Below, one piece after another: positions 27,401 through 37,783 of a stretch of DNA of 64,000 bases. Positions within the stretch are counted from its first letter, which is position 1. The number at the start of each line of letters is the position of its first letter. The stretch comes from Nostoc spongiaeforme FACHB-130 (lineage in GTDB: Bacteria; Cyanobacteriota; Cyanobacteriia; Cyanobacteriales; Nostocaceae): NCBI RefSeq assembly GCF_014698475.1, contig NZ_JACJTB010000003.1, forward strand, positions 186,001 to 250,000, given 5' to 3'. A program made the translations under genes and the position numbers. A model generated the notes under the pieces. It was not told where the DNA came from. It saw nothing but the letters and a program-made list of their open reading frames with translations, and made no database searches.

Positions 27401-27485
27401 CTGTTGTCATCGCACCCACCACCATCCAAGGTGCAAGACAAATACCCGCAGCATTAATCCCACTGAATAACTTTTTCACAGTCAA
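24414..27485 (-). CDS. TPR-CHAT protein (caspase-like peptidase domain)
   Basis: 1023 residues. A hydrophobic N-terminal segment (about 12-38, ending VAGIAQQQ) looks like a signal peptide. Residues about 60-480 hold around ten TPR units in 42-residue kinesin-light-chain style (SLNNLAxLYQAQGKYQQAEPLYLRSLAI). A coiled coil follows at about 570-620. The CHAT domain spans about 700-1020, with the catalytic His in HLATHGFF (near 847) and Cys in VLSACDTGKG (near 930). CHAT domains are clan CD peptidases related to caspases and separase. The TPR array is likely a protein-binding platform. The substrate is unknown; no effector gene is adjacent. Confidence 0.92.
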   Translation of the reverse strand: MTVKKLFSGINAAGICLAPWMVVGAMTTGLVLNTPVAGIAQQQTSEYSPEQQAALKEALELYQQTQKLYQEGKYSAAIPLAERSLAIREKVLGNVHPNVAQSLDNLAALYDAQGKYQQAELLLLRSLAIYKKVLGNEHFFVATSLNNLAALYHAQRKYQQAEPLYQRALAIFKKVLGNEHPNVASSLNNLASLYQAQGKYQQAELLYLRALAIMEKILGKEHLNVAASLNNLAGLYQAQGKYQQAEPLYLRTLAIFEKVLGDEHPNIATSLNSLASLYQAQGKYQQAEPLYLRSLAIIEKTLGKEHPNVASSLNNVALLYQAQGKYQQAEPLYLRSLAIRERVLGKENPDVANSLNNLAVLYQAQGKYQQAEPLLLRSLAIFEKVLEKEHPLVATSLNNLAELYKAQGKYQQAEPSYIRSLAILEKVLGKEHPNVASSLNNLARLYQVQGDITRAVDFLRRGLEVQAQNLNLIFATGSEKSKQDYIRTFSGTTDSIVSLSLQEARNNPTATSLALTTVLRRKGLVLDAVADSIQILRAQLDKNPETQKLFSQWLQVQQQLSALIYSQSGKQTANLKTQLEELEAQREKLEAAISSKSAEFRQQTQPVQLAAIQAKIPKEAALVEIVQYQPFNAKAKTDAQKFGKPRYAAAVLRSSGEPKWLDLGEAAEIDKLAIDFRTALATGRIFKKLARTLEEKLIAPIRPLLGDASHILISPDGQLTLIPFEALKDEQDKFLIQSYAFSYLTSGRDLLRFNSNVNNGSAPVVLADIDYNNQTQTVASAKPSGVRGSQNPRSGELANLAFDSLPATKEEAAAIKKVLPNAKLLLSKDATETAVKQLQNPSILHLATHGFFITDVEQNLNASLDLELTPRPKEVIEVENPLLRSGLALAGFNQRKQATNNNDDGVLTALEVAGLDLRSNQLVVLSACDTGKGDVKVGDGVYGLRRALVIAGSQTQVLSLWLVNDEATKELMVKYYQNLQAGKGRHEALRAAQLDLLNSQEYSEPQFWAAFVPSGNWTPLSGK
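26180..27280 (-). repeat. 126-bp tandem repeats inside the TPR-CHAT gene
   Basis: The 42-residue TPR units are also repeated at DNA level. The segment encoding YQAQGKYQQAEPLYLRSLAI recurs almost unchanged about every 126 bp, at least eight times. DNA-level identity above what protein selection needs suggests recent unequal exchange or gene conversion within the array. Confidence 0.8.
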
Positions 27486-27795
27486 CTCACCAGCTTGTAT
27501 AAGTCAGTTATCAGTTATCAGGGAACAGTTATCACAATTTCAGTCCAAGATTTGACTCTTGTTAACTACCACCTTTTACAAGTGAGGGACTTTAAAATAT
27601 ATTGCTGATTACTGTTGACTGTTCACTGATGACTGTTAAGTAAATCATGCCGGACTCAGCAATTTTCGCAAACAAGTTGTCAAAAAAATCAAAAACTCCC
27701 GTCTTCCTCTCCGCGCCTCTGCGCCTCTGCGTGAGAAAATCTCCCATCCCACAACACCCAACGCAGAAAATTTCCTGACACTTTCACCTCAAAGC
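27486..27795. other. Intergenic region with short repeats
   Basis: 310 bases upstream of the CHAT gene. It contains CAGTTATCAGTTATCAGGGA-type heptamer repeats (27507-27536) and, at 27700-27735, a copy of the CCTCTGCGCCTCTGCGTGAG repeat also found at 45642-45779. The CHAT gene promoter should be within the first 100 bases read on the - strand. Confidence 0.5.
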
Positions 27796-28030
27796 CTCAA
27801 CATTCACCCTCAGAACACCAACCTTCGAGTAAAAAGGTTCAACATTCACCCTCAGAACACCAATCTTCGAGTAAAAAGGCTCAACATTCATCCTCAAAAC
27901 TTCAACCTTCGAGTAAAAAGGCTCAACATTCACCCTCAGAACTTCAACCTTCGAGTAAAAAGGCTCAACGTTCACCCTCAGAACTTCAACCTTCGAGTAA
28001 AAAGGCTCAACGTTCACCCTCAGAACTTGA
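27796..28030. repeat. 42-bp tandem repeat array, 5.6 copies
   Basis: Units start at 27796, 27838, 27880, 27922, 27964 and 28006 (partial), each beginning CTCAAC(A/G)TTCACCCTCA and ending CTTCGAGTAAAAAGG. On the - strand, the same strand as nifH, the array stays open and would encode a 14-residue repeat VLRVNVEPFYSKVE within a 91-codon frame (27784-28059). No ribosome site is evident and the array lies beyond the nifH terminator, so translation is doubtful. Confidence 0.85.
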
Positions 28031-28101
28031 ACATTGAGCTTCAGAACTCCATGTACCACACAATTTACTTGAATGATGGCAAAAAAAGTAATAATGAAAA
28101 A

Positions 28102-28140
28102 AACCAGAACCCCGACTTTGACAAAAACGAGGTTCTGGTT
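28102..28140 (-). terminator. Rho-independent terminator of nifH
   Basis: Arms AACCAGAACC (28102-28111) and GGTTCTGGTT (28131-28140) form a stem; on the - strand it ends in a long T run. Located 30 bases past the nifH stop. Confidence 0.85.
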
Positions 28141-28170
28141 GCTTAGAAAGACTTGATGACTACATCAAAA

Positions 28171-30184
<2,014 letters not shown>

Positions 30185-30922
30185 GTGCAAATTACTAAGC
30201 GCAATGTCGAGTTAAGGGTAGATGACAGCTTAATGCGGGTGTATGTCGCCTCTCCTAAACCAGCCGGAACTTACCCAGGCATTTTGTTTTACAGTGATAT
30301 CTATCAATTAGGTAGTCCGATGATTCGCCTGGTTAACTACCTAGCCGGGTTTGGTTATGTTGTCGCCGCACCCGAAATTTTTCACCGCATTGAAACTGTT
30401 GGTACAGTCATTGAACCCGATGATTTGGGGAGAATGCGGGGTAATGATGATGCACGCAGAACAGCGATCGCAGAGTATGATGCAGATTGTCGGGCTGTGA
30501 TTGATTTTCTTAAAACCGACGCTGCGGTTAACCCCGATAAAATTGCTACTCTTGGCTTTTGCATCGGCGGACATTTATCTTTTCGCGCCGCCTTCCACAG
30601 TGAAATCAAAGCTGCGGTTTGCTGTTACCCGACTGGTATCCCCAGTGGCAAACTTGGTCAAGGCATAGCAGATACTATCCATAGAGTGAGTGAAATTAAA
30701 GGCGAATTACTGCTGATACTTGGTACTCTTGACCCTCACATTCCCGAAAGCGATCGCCATACATTAATTAAAGCAATTACAGATGCTAATATACCTCATC
30801 AAGTATTCTTATACGAAGCCGAACATACATTTATGCGCGATGATGGTTATCGCTACGATGCTGTTGCAGCTACCTCCGCTTGGTTAGAAATCACCACGTT
30901 CTTAGCCAAAATCTTTCCTTAG
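30185..30922 (+). CDS. Dienelactone hydrolase family protein
   Basis: 245 residues, GTG start. Alpha/beta hydrolase with the dienelactone hydrolase pattern: YPGILFYSDIYQL, the Cys nucleophile elbow LGFCIGGHLSFRAAF (G-x-C-x-G-G), the Asp strand LLLILGTLDPHIPESD and the His motif YEAEHTFMRDDGYRYD. The Cys-His-Asp triad is complete. The family hydrolyses lactones and esters; in cyanobacteria the substrate is not known. The last codons are followed directly by the G-rich repeat element. Confidence 0.9.
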   Translation: MQITKRNVELRVDDSLMRVYVASPKPAGTYPGILFYSDIYQLGSPMIRLVNYLAGFGYVVAAPEIFHRIETVGTVIEPDDLGRMRGNDDARRTAIAEYDADCRAVIDFLKTDAAVNPDKIATLGFCIGGHLSFRAAFHSEIKAAVCCYPTGIPSGKLGQGIADTIHRVSEIKGELLLILGTLDPHIPESDRHTLIKAITDANIPHQVFLYEAEHTFMRDDGYRYDAVAATSAWLEITTFLAKIFP

Positions 30923-30927
30923 AGATC

Positions 30928-31181
30928 ATAGGGGTGTGGGGAGTTTGGGGAGTGTGGGAAGTGTGGGAAGTGTGGGGGGTGTGGGGAGTGTGGGGAGTGT
31001 GGGGAGTGTGGGGGGTGTGGGGAGTGTGGGGAGTGTGGGAAGTGTGGGAAGTGTGGGGGGTGTGGGGAGTGTGGGGAGTGCGGGGAGTGTGGGGGGTGGG
31101 GGGGGAAAGATTTCTTATTTTTTCACCATCCTCCGACTTCTCCCACACCCCTGGATTTCTCACAAGAGAGAAATTCAGGTT
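30928..31181 (+). repeat. Dispersed G-rich hairpin element, long copy
   Basis: About 18 tandem GTGTGGGGA-type units (30931-31110), then GGGGGAAAGATTTCTT, a C-rich stretch ending CTCCCACACCCC, and a terminal hairpin of arms CCTGGATTTCTC and GAGAAATTCAGG (31150-31179) with a six-base loop. The same order is found at 41211-41368 and, inverted, at 61518-61616. Frames through the G-run on both strands are repeat translations only. Confidence 0.85.
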
Positions 31182-31182
31182 T

Positions 31183-31483
31183 AATGAAGGGTGACTGCCC
31201 TCATTCAATCTCACACCGTCTATGTTATTGTTTCACCAGAAATATTAGGATGCTTTACGCTTTGCCTCCATGACTGGGAGGCATTTATTTTGGGAATAAT
31301 ACTGCCTTGAAAGTAGGGAGTAGGGAGTCGAGAGTAAGGGAGTGGGGAAAAGAATAGAACTTATACCAAGTTGCTTTCAGAAATAGTAATATTCCTACTC
31401 CCTACTCCCCACTCCCTATTCCCTCACTTTTAACTGCAATGTAAGACAATAGTCTAGAATCTAAGTTTACATATCCAAAATCA
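31183..31483. other. Intergenic region with inverted GGGAGTAGGG repeats
   Basis: About 300 bases. Holds GAGTAGGGAGTCGAGAGTAA-type sequence at 31314-31350 and its inverse CCTACTCCCTACTCCCCACT at 31394-31421, which could pair. The segment 31361-31425 recurs inverted at 43166-43213. The promoter of the lipoprotein gene lies after it. Confidence 0.5.
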
Positions 31484-32644
31484 ATGGATCGACGCTCATT
31501 TTTACTCAGTATAAGTGGATTGGCACTGTCGCAACTGCTGGTGGGGTGCGAGAATAAAAACCAAACCAAACTCAGCGTTCAGTTATTAAAAAATTCTATT
31601 CCTGCTCAAGTAGTTGATCAATTTAGCCAATTTTTGCAGCCAAAGCCAAAGTTAAAATTCTCTCCCGTTGAGCAAATTCAAAATTTATATCAGCAATTGC
31701 AACATTGGCAAGAACAAGCAAAAACCAACGATAAACAAAATTGGACACGCTGGATTCCATTTATTAATTCCCAAACAACTAATGTAGTAGACTTGGTAGG
31801 TTTGGGAGATTACTGGTTAAAAAGTGCCATTGAACAAAAATTAATTCAACCCCTAGCAGCAGCAGAAGTCCAACAATTAAAATCTTGGTCGAATTTGGAT
31901 GAAAGGTGGCGACAATTAGTAACTCGCAATGACCAAGGAAACTTAGATCCGCAAGGACAAGTCTGGGCTGCACCTTATCGTTGGGGTAGTACAGTGATTG
32001 TATACGATCGCCAGAAATTTCAAGAATTAGGCTGGCAACCCCAAGACTGGAGTGATTTATGGCGGGATGGGTTGCGATCGCAAATTTCTTTACTGGATAA
32101 TCCAAGAGAAGTAATCGGTCTAGTCTTGAAAAAACTCGGACAATCCTACAACACAGAAAACCTCGATACCGTACCTAACCTGGAAAAAGAACTGCAAGCT
32201 TTAAACCAACAAGTAAAACTCTACAGTTCTAACAACTACCTCGAACCTTTAATTACAGGAGATACTTGGTTAGCCGTTGGTTGGTCAAGTGATGTATTAC
32301 CAATTTTGTCACGTTATCCCCAACTTAATGTAGTCATTCCCAAATCAGGAACAGCCATTTGGGCAGATTTATGGGTACGCCCCTCTAAAGCCAGCAAAAA
32401 CGACATATCATCTAAATGGATTGACTTTTGTTGGCAACAGGAAATCGCCAAACAAATCACCACCAAAACTAAAACCAATTCACCGATTATTTCTGATATT
32501 AAAATTACCGATATTGCTGAACCAATACGCAGTTTATTACAAACAAATCAGCAAGTTTTCTCGAAAAGTGAATTTTTGCTCCCATTATCAGCATCGACAG
32601 TAAAGCAGTATGAATCTCTGTTTACTAAAATCAAGACCAGTTAA
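31484..32644 (+). CDS. Extracellular solute-binding lipoprotein (PotD-like)
   Basis: 386 residues. The N-terminus MDRRSFLLSISGLALSQLLVGC combines a twin-arginine motif (RRSFL) with a lipobox ending at C22, so it should be a Tat-exported lipoprotein anchored at the membrane. The mature part has the type 2 periplasmic-binding fold: VVDLVGLGDYWLKSAIEQKLIQPL, WAAPYRWGSTVIVYDRQKF, and VAVGWSSDVLPIL-like core (WLAVGWSSDVLPILSRYP), close to spermidine/putrescine-binding proteins. A polyamine or related cation is the family expectation. No permease or ATPase follows it on the same strand. Confidence 0.8.
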   Translation: MDRRSFLLSISGLALSQLLVGCENKNQTKLSVQLLKNSIPAQVVDQFSQFLQPKPKLKFSPVEQIQNLYQQLQHWQEQAKTNDKQNWTRWIPFINSQTTNVVDLVGLGDYWLKSAIEQKLIQPLAAAEVQQLKSWSNLDERWRQLVTRNDQGNLDPQGQVWAAPYRWGSTVIVYDRQKFQELGWQPQDWSDLWRDGLRSQISLLDNPREVIGLVLKKLGQSYNTENLDTVPNLEKELQALNQQVKLYSSNNYLEPLITGDTWLAVGWSSDVLPILSRYPQLNVVIPKSGTAIWADLWVRPSKASKNDISSKWIDFCWQQEIAKQITTKTKTNSPIISDIKITDIAEPIRSLLQTNQQVFSKSEFLLPLSASTVKQYESLFTKIKTS

Positions 32645-32749
32645 TTAAATAGTTGGGAAAAGGCAGGAGGCAGAAGTAAAGAAAATTTTAGTTTAATTAA
32701 CCTAAAAATACTAATAACATTTTCACCTGTAGCCTATCACCTATCAACT

Positions 32750-33271
32750 TCATTCAGACGATTGCTGCAATACTAATCTATTTAAAGAATTAATTTGAAT
32801 GCGGCATGATGTTGGGTTAGTTTGAAAATTACAGGTATAACTCCCTAAAAGTTCCTGCTGATAATTAAACACCCTCAAATTATAAACATCCTTTCTCGCA
32901 ACATTGCCGAGGCGATTGACAAAGCTGTAGCGTTCTAGATAATCTAGTATGCTCCAAACTTGTTGATTGACAATGACATCTACTCTTCCAGGGGTGGTTG
33001 CAGTAGCAGGATACGCTATCCAATTATCCAACAACTTACTTTCAGAATTAGCTTGCGCTAACCATAAACTTGGAGTTGTTAATCCTTGTGGGTTAATGGT
33101 ATTCGCTGTGATTACGTTGCTGTTAGGTTTAGTTAATAAGTCTAGTTCCAACGGCGCATCTGAAGGTAAGGGAACAGCAGCTATTTCTGCTAATGAAGGA
33201 GAAATTGGTAATAGCAAAATTGCACCCAAACTGAAGCCCAAAATTATTGGCAAAGATTTTTGGCAAGACAT
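32750..33271 (-). CDS. Secreted protein, unknown
   Basis: 173 residues with a signal peptide (SLPIILGFSLGAILLLPISPSLA, cleavage near residue 29). The mature part is a Ser/Asn/Pro-rich linker and then a compact domain (LLDNWIAYPATATTPGRVDVIVNQQVWSILDYLERYSFVNRLGNVAR) seen in cyanobacterial orphan proteins. Two Cys near the end (SYTCNFQTNPTSC) could form a disulphide. No function is assigned. Its neighbours (solute-binding protein, ABC permease) are not obviously linked. Confidence 0.65.
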   Translation of the reverse strand: MSCQKSLPIILGFSLGAILLLPISPSLAEIAAVPLPSDAPLELDLLTKPNSNVITANTINPQGLTTPSLWLAQANSESKLLDNWIAYPATATTPGRVDVIVNQQVWSILDYLERYSFVNRLGNVARKDVYNLRVFNYQQELLGSYTCNFQTNPTSCRIQINSLNRLVLQQSSE

Positions 33272-33347
33272 AGAACACCCTTTGCTGATTTAGCAGTCCT
33301 ATTTGATAGGGAGAGGAAGGGGAGGAGGCCTTAACTTCTTGACAACA

Positions 33348-34175
33348 TCAATTCTTGATTCCCGTTGTAGCAATTCCCCGAATAAATTGACGCTGACCAA
33401 TTAAAAATAGTGCCATCACTGGTACGGTTGCAATAGTTACGGCTGCCATCATCAAAGGCCAGTTGTTGGTAAATTGTTCTTGAAACTCGGCTAATGCCAA
33501 CTGTACGGTTCTTAATTCTGGGCGTGTGGTAAATACCAACGGCTTAAACAAATCATTCCATTCTGCGATAAAGGTGAACAAAAACAACGTCACCAAAGCG
33601 GGACGGGCTAAAGGTAATAACACCCGCCATAAGATTTGTAACCTGTTTGCCCCGTCAATGATGGCTGCTTCTTCTAGTTCTACAGGAATTGTCTGAAAAT
33701 ACTGGCGTAAAAGAAATATGCCAAAGCCATTGACAGCCGTGGGTAAAATCAGCGCCCCATAGGTATTAATTAAGTGTCCCCACTTCAACACCAAGAATAT
33801 AGGTATAACCAACAGCTGAAAAGGAATCACCAGGGTTGCTAAAACAACTAACAGCAATGCTTGTCTGCCTCGAAATTTCAATCTTGCCAAGGCGTAACCA
33901 GCCAAAGCAGAGGTGATTAGCTGAAATGCGGTGACTGCGATCGCTACTACAGTAGAATTAGCAAAAGCTAAAAGGAACTTCCCTCGTTGCCACGCATCAT
34001 GATAATTATCTAACGACCAATTTCGCGGCATCGTGATATCTGGAGTCGCGCCAGGGGGTGCAAAAGAAGTGAAAAATACGACAAATAGCGGTAGCAAGAC
34101 AATGAATGCGCCTAACAGCAGTACCGCTAAACTAAAAATATCGCCAAATTTGATTTGCCAACTTGATTTCATCAT
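33348..34175 (-). CDS. ABC sugar transporter permease, MalG/UgpE type
   Basis: 275 residues with six membrane helices and the EAA loop EEAAIIDGANRLQILWRVLLPLARP, which docks the ATPase. The N-terminal PLFVVFFTSFAPPG and the WNDLFKPLVFT motif near helix 5 are typical of carbohydrate ABC importers of the CUT1 class. The matching second permease, ATPase and binding protein are not in the window, so the full system must be assembled from elsewhere. Substrate unknown. Confidence 0.9.
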   Translation of the reverse strand: MMKSSWQIKFGDIFSLAVLLLGAFIVLLPLFVVFFTSFAPPGATPDITMPRNWSLDNYHDAWQRGKFLLAFANSTVVAIAVTAFQLITSALAGYALARLKFRGRQALLLVVLATLVIPFQLLVIPIFLVLKWGHLINTYGALILPTAVNGFGIFLLRQYFQTIPVELEEAAIIDGANRLQILWRVLLPLARPALVTLFLFTFIAEWNDLFKPLVFTTRPELRTVQLALAEFQEQFTNNWPLMMAAVTIATVPVMALFLIGQRQFIRGIATTGIKN

Positions 34176-34423
34176 AAGTGTGAGATAGCAGAGCTTAGGG
34201 GCTAAAGGCTAGGGAATAACGAGAAAATTAATGATTGACTCTTGACGATTAATCGACTCTCTGCATTTGTTTCTTTAGTACTAGAGTATCGCCCCCAGCA
34301 AAAGCTAATCTATTACATAGTGACTTGTTAAGTTAAATTAAACAACAGTGAAGATTGCCCTAAAATTACAGGGTAAATTAAGCGTTAGTATCAAATGATT
34401 CATTTTACAGGAGTGACGATACC

Positions 34424-35119
34424 ATGCAGCAGTTAGCAGATGGATTAGAAATAGATTTCCACAGTGAGACATATAAAGATGCCTATAGTCGCATTAATGC
34501 GATCGTGATTGAAGGGGAACAAGAAGCTTATGAGAATTACATTAAACTAGCTGAACTGCTGCCTGATAATCGTGATGATTTAATTCGCTTGTCGAAAATG
34601 GAAAGCCGCCATAAAAAAGGCTTTGAAGCTTGCGGACGCAATTTAAACGTGACACCAGATTTGCAATTTGCTAAGGAGTTTTTTGCACCTCTACACGATA
34701 ACTTTAAAGTCGCCGCCGCCCAAGGTAACGTTGTCACCTGCTTACTGATTCAATCTTTGATTATTGAATGTTTTGCGATCGCAGCCTACAACATCTACAT
34801 CCCCGTTGCTGATGCTTTTGCCCGCAAAATTACTGAGGGTGTAGTCAAAGATGAATACAGTCATTTAAATTTTGGTGAAGTTTGGCTAAAAGCTAACTTT
34901 GAAGCATCAAAAGCTGAACTAGAAGAAGCAAACCGCCAAAACTTACCCATTGTTTGGAAAATGCTTAACCAAGTGGCGGCCGATGCTGAAGTGTTAGCAA
35001 TGGAAAAAGAAGCTTTAGTCGAAGACTTCATGATTCAATACGGTGAAGCTTTAAGTAATATTGGCTTCACAACCAGAGATATCATGCGCTTATCAGCCTA
35101 CGGACTCTCAGCTGCCTAA
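34424..35119 (+). CDS. ado: Aldehyde deformylating oxygenase (alkane synthesis)
   Basis: Ferritin-like non-haem di-iron enzyme that converts fatty aldehydes to alkanes (one carbon shorter) plus formate, using O2 and electrons from ferredoxin. The 231 residues have all six metal ligands: E32, E60 and H63 ([10 protein letters not shown]), E115 ([12 protein letters not shown]), E144 and H147 ([12 protein letters not shown]). It starts with [32 protein letters not shown]-type family sequence and has an AGGAG site. The gene is followed by aar, its aldehyde supplier, 208 bp downstream. Pentadecane and heptadecane are the usual products in cyanobacteria. Confidence 0.97.
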   Translation: MQQLADGLEIDFHSETYKDAYSRINAIVIEGEQEAYENYIKLAELLPDNRDDLIRLSKMESRHKKGFEACGRNLNVTPDLQFAKEFFAPLHDNFKVAAAQGNVVTCLLIQSLIIECFAIAAYNIYIPVADAFARKITEGVVKDEYSHLNFGEVWLKANFEASKAELEEANRQNLPIVWKMLNQVAADAEVLAMEKEALVEDFMIQYGEALSNIGFTTRDIMRLSAYGLSAA

Positions 35120-35327
35120 ACAAGTATGAAGGATGAAGCATGAGGTAATGAAAGTTAAAAAAAACTAAAAAGTCAGAATTAAATTCATCATTTTGCTAAA
35201 ATTCCAGACTTTACACTTCATACTTCATACTTCAGACTTCACACTTTGTTGTATTTTTAAGGTTAGGTATTCTCACTTACCACTCAATTCCACGCTTTCG
35301 ACGCAGCAAACGCCTAATACACACTAC

Positions 35328-36347
35328 ATGTTTGGTCTAATTGGACATCTGACTAGTTTGGAACACGCTCAAGCGGTAGCTCAACAATTGGGATACCCGG
35401 AATATGCCGATCAAGGTCTAGATTTTTGGTGCAGCGCCCCGCCGCAAATTGTTGATCACATTAAAGTTACCAGTTTGACTGGAGAAACAATCGAAGGCAA
35501 GTACGTAGAATCGTGCTTTTTGCCAGAAATGCTGGCAAATCGACGAATTAAAGCGGCAACTCGCAAAATTTTAAATGCAATGGCTCATGCTCAAAAGCAT
35601 GATATTGATATCACGGCTTTAGGCGGTTTTTCATCAATTATTTTTGAAAACTTTAATTTAGAGCAGTTCAGCCAAGTCCGTAACGTCACATTAGAGTTTG
35701 AACGCTTCACTACAGGTAATACACATACTGCTTATATTATCTGTCGGCAAGTAGAGGCGGCTGCCAAACAAGTTGGAATTGAACTGTCGAAAGCAACAGT
35801 GGCTATCTGTGGTGCAACTGGGGATATCGGTAGTGCAGTCACACGTTGGCTAGATGCCAAAACAGATGTCAAAGAAATTCTGCTCATCGCCCGTAACCAA
35901 GAACGCCTGCAAAATTTACAAGACGAACTAGGGCGGGGCAAAATCATGGCCTTAGAGGAAGCCTTACCCGAAGCTGATATTGTGGTTTGGGTGGCAAGTA
36001 TGCCCAAAGGTGTCGAAATTGACTCCAAAGTTTTAAAACAACCTTGTGTCCTGATTGATGGCGGCTATCCCAAAAATTTAGCCACAAAAATTCAACATCC
36101 TGACGTTCATATACTCAACGGTGGCATTGTTGAGCATTCTTTGGATATTGACTGGAAAATCATGAAAATCGTCAATATGGAAGTGCCAGAACGTCAGCTA
36201 TTTGCTTGTTTCGCCGAAGCGATGCTGCTGGAATTTGAGAAGTTACATACGAACTTTTCTTGGGGGCGTAATCAGATTACCGTAGACAAAATGGAGCAGA
36301 TTGGTCAAGCATCGGTGAAACATGGCTTTAGACCTTTGCTGCTTTAA
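35328..36347 (+). CDS. aar: Long-chain acyl-ACP reductase
   Basis: Reduces acyl-ACP or acyl-CoA to fatty aldehyde with NADPH, the first step of alkane synthesis. The true start is the ATG at 35328 ([15 protein letters not shown]), giving 339 residues; an upstream extension to 35193 has no family similarity and runs through repeat sequence. The Rossmann motif [15 protein letters not shown] is near residue 160 and the active-site Cys lies in [14 protein letters not shown] (about 294). The order ado-aar-accA is the arrangement commonly seen in cyanobacteria. Confidence 0.97.
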   Translation: MFGLIGHLTSLEHAQAVAQQLGYPEYADQGLDFWCSAPPQIVDHIKVTSLTGETIEGKYVESCFLPEMLANRRIKAATRKILNAMAHAQKHDIDITALGGFSSIIFENFNLEQFSQVRNVTLEFERFTTGNTHTAYIICRQVEAAAKQVGIELSKATVAICGATGDIGSAVTRWLDAKTDVKEILLIARNQERLQNLQDELGRGKIMALEEALPEADIVVWVASMPKGVEIDSKVLKQPCVLIDGGYPKNLATKIQHPDVHILNGGIVEHSLDIDWKIMKIVNMEVPERQLFACFAEAMLLEFEKLHTNFSWGRNQITVDKMEQIGQASVKHGFRPLLL

Positions 36348-36451
36348 CAAAGTCAAAAGTAAAAAGTTAAAAGGTAAAAGAATGTTTTTACTTTTGCCTT
36401 TTTGCTTTTTACTTCTTTAATCCCCAATCCCTAGTTCCTCATCCCTAAATT

Positions 36452-37432
36452 ATGGCCACTACCGAGCGTAAACCACTACTGTTGGATTTTGAAAAGCCGT
36501 TAGCCGAACTCTCAAACCGCATTGAGCAGATTCGGCAACTAGCAGAAGAAAATGGTGTTGATGTATCCGGCGAAATTCGCAAGCTAGAAGCACGCGCCAC
36601 AAAACTGCGTGAGGAGATTTTTAGTACATTATCTCCGGCTCAAAAGGTACAAGTCGCCCGTCATCCTCGTCGTCCCAGTACCCTGGATTATATTCAGTCT
36701 ATTACCGATGAATGGATGGAGTTGCATGGCGATCGCTGTGGGACTGATGATCCGGCTTTAATTGCTGGTGTCGCTCGTTTAGGTGGGCAGCCAGTAGTGA
36801 TGTTAGGTCAACAAAAAGGGCGTGACACTAAGGATAACATTGCACGGAACTTTGGGATGGCGGCTCCTGGTGGTTATCGCAAGGCAATGCGGCTGATGGA
36901 ACATGCCAATAAATTTGGAATGCCGATTTTAGCTTTTGTCGATACACCAGGCGCATTAGCCACCGTCGCAGCCGAACATCAAGGTGCCGGCGAAGCCATT
37001 GCTTACAATCTCCGGGAAATGTTTAGCTTGGATGTACCAATTATCTGCACAGTGATTGGTGAAGCAAGTTCTGGTGGGGCGCTAGGGATTGGCATTTGCG
37101 ATCGCCTACTGATGTTTGAACATGCTGTTTACACTGTGATCAGCCCTGAAGGTTGTGCCGCAATTCTTTGGAAAGATGCCGGCAAAGCACCCCAAGCGGC
37201 TATGGCTTTAAAAATTACTTCCCATGATTTAAAAAATTTAGGGATTATTGACCAAATTCTGGCAGAACCTATTGGTGGCGCTCACTCAGACCCCTTAGAA
37301 GCCGCAACCACCCTCAAGCAAGCCCTTTTAGATAATTTAGATGAACTCAAACAGTTAACATCCCAAGAAAGACGGCAACTGCGTTATGATAAATTCCGCA
37401 AAATCGGTGTTTTTACAGAAATTCCCCACTAG
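36452..37432 (+). CDS. accA: Acetyl-CoA carboxylase carboxyltransferase alpha subunit
   Basis: Transfers CO2 from carboxybiotin to acetyl-CoA to give malonyl-CoA, with AccD as partner subunit (not in the window). The 326 residues are of family length and include [37 protein letters not shown], the crotonase-type core [30 protein letters not shown] and [19 protein letters not shown]. Its position after ado and aar ties fatty acid supply to alkane output. A strong hairpin follows. Confidence 0.96.
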   Translation: MATTERKPLLLDFEKPLAELSNRIEQIRQLAEENGVDVSGEIRKLEARATKLREEIFSTLSPAQKVQVARHPRRPSTLDYIQSITDEWMELHGDRCGTDDPALIAGVARLGGQPVVMLGQQKGRDTKDNIARNFGMAAPGGYRKAMRLMEHANKFGMPILAFVDTPGALATVAAEHQGAGEAIAYNLREMFSLDVPIICTVIGEASSGGALGIGICDRLLMFEHAVYTVISPEGCAAILWKDAGKAPQAAMALKITSHDLKNLGIIDQILAEPIGGAHSDPLEAATTLKQALLDNLDELKQLTSQERRQLRYDKFRKIGVFTEIPH

Positions 37433-37473
37433 CAAGCTAAAGCTGGGTCATTAATTCAAGACAATGTTATAAT

Positions 37474-37520
37474 TGCCTGTGGTTCTTAAAGATTTTTAAC
37501 AATCTTTTTAACCACAGGCA
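37474..37520 (+). terminator. Long hairpin after accA
   Basis: Outer arms TGCCTGTGGTT (37474-37484) and AACCACAGGCA (37510-37520) are perfect, and an inner pair AAAGATT/AATCTTT extends the stem. It lies about 40 bases after the accA stop and probably ends the ado-aar-accA transcript. Confidence 0.7.
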
Positions 37521-37783
37521 TTTGTATCTGTGATCAATCGACTCACTTAAATGAGAGATTTCGTTTAGTTTTGCGAGTAGACAGCCTAAACTCCCAGATA
37601 AAGACTTAATTTTTATCTTTGGGAGGTATTTTATTGGGGAAATTTCCCATACTGACAATTCAATATAGCAATTGTCAAAAAAAATTATCGGAATTTAAGG
37701 TTACTTTAATGTAGCCAATCCGAAGGACTTAAATAATTGGGTGGCAAAGGGCTGGAGTCACTGCCAAAATAATGGGGGAAACT

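Noticed and set aside
27796-28030. CRISPR array
   Set aside because: The 42-bp units are directly contiguous with no unique spacers, and no cas gene is present.
30880-31214. Overlapping open frames through the G-rich array on both strands (about 80-107 codons)
   Set aside because: They are translations of GTGTGGGGA repeats (GVWGVWEVW, HTPHTPHTS) with no ribosome site and no independent coding signal.
35193-35327. N-terminal extension of acyl-ACP reductase
   Set aside because: Reads through repeat-derived sequence (CTTCATACTTCATACTTCAG type); the family starts at MFGLIGHL.
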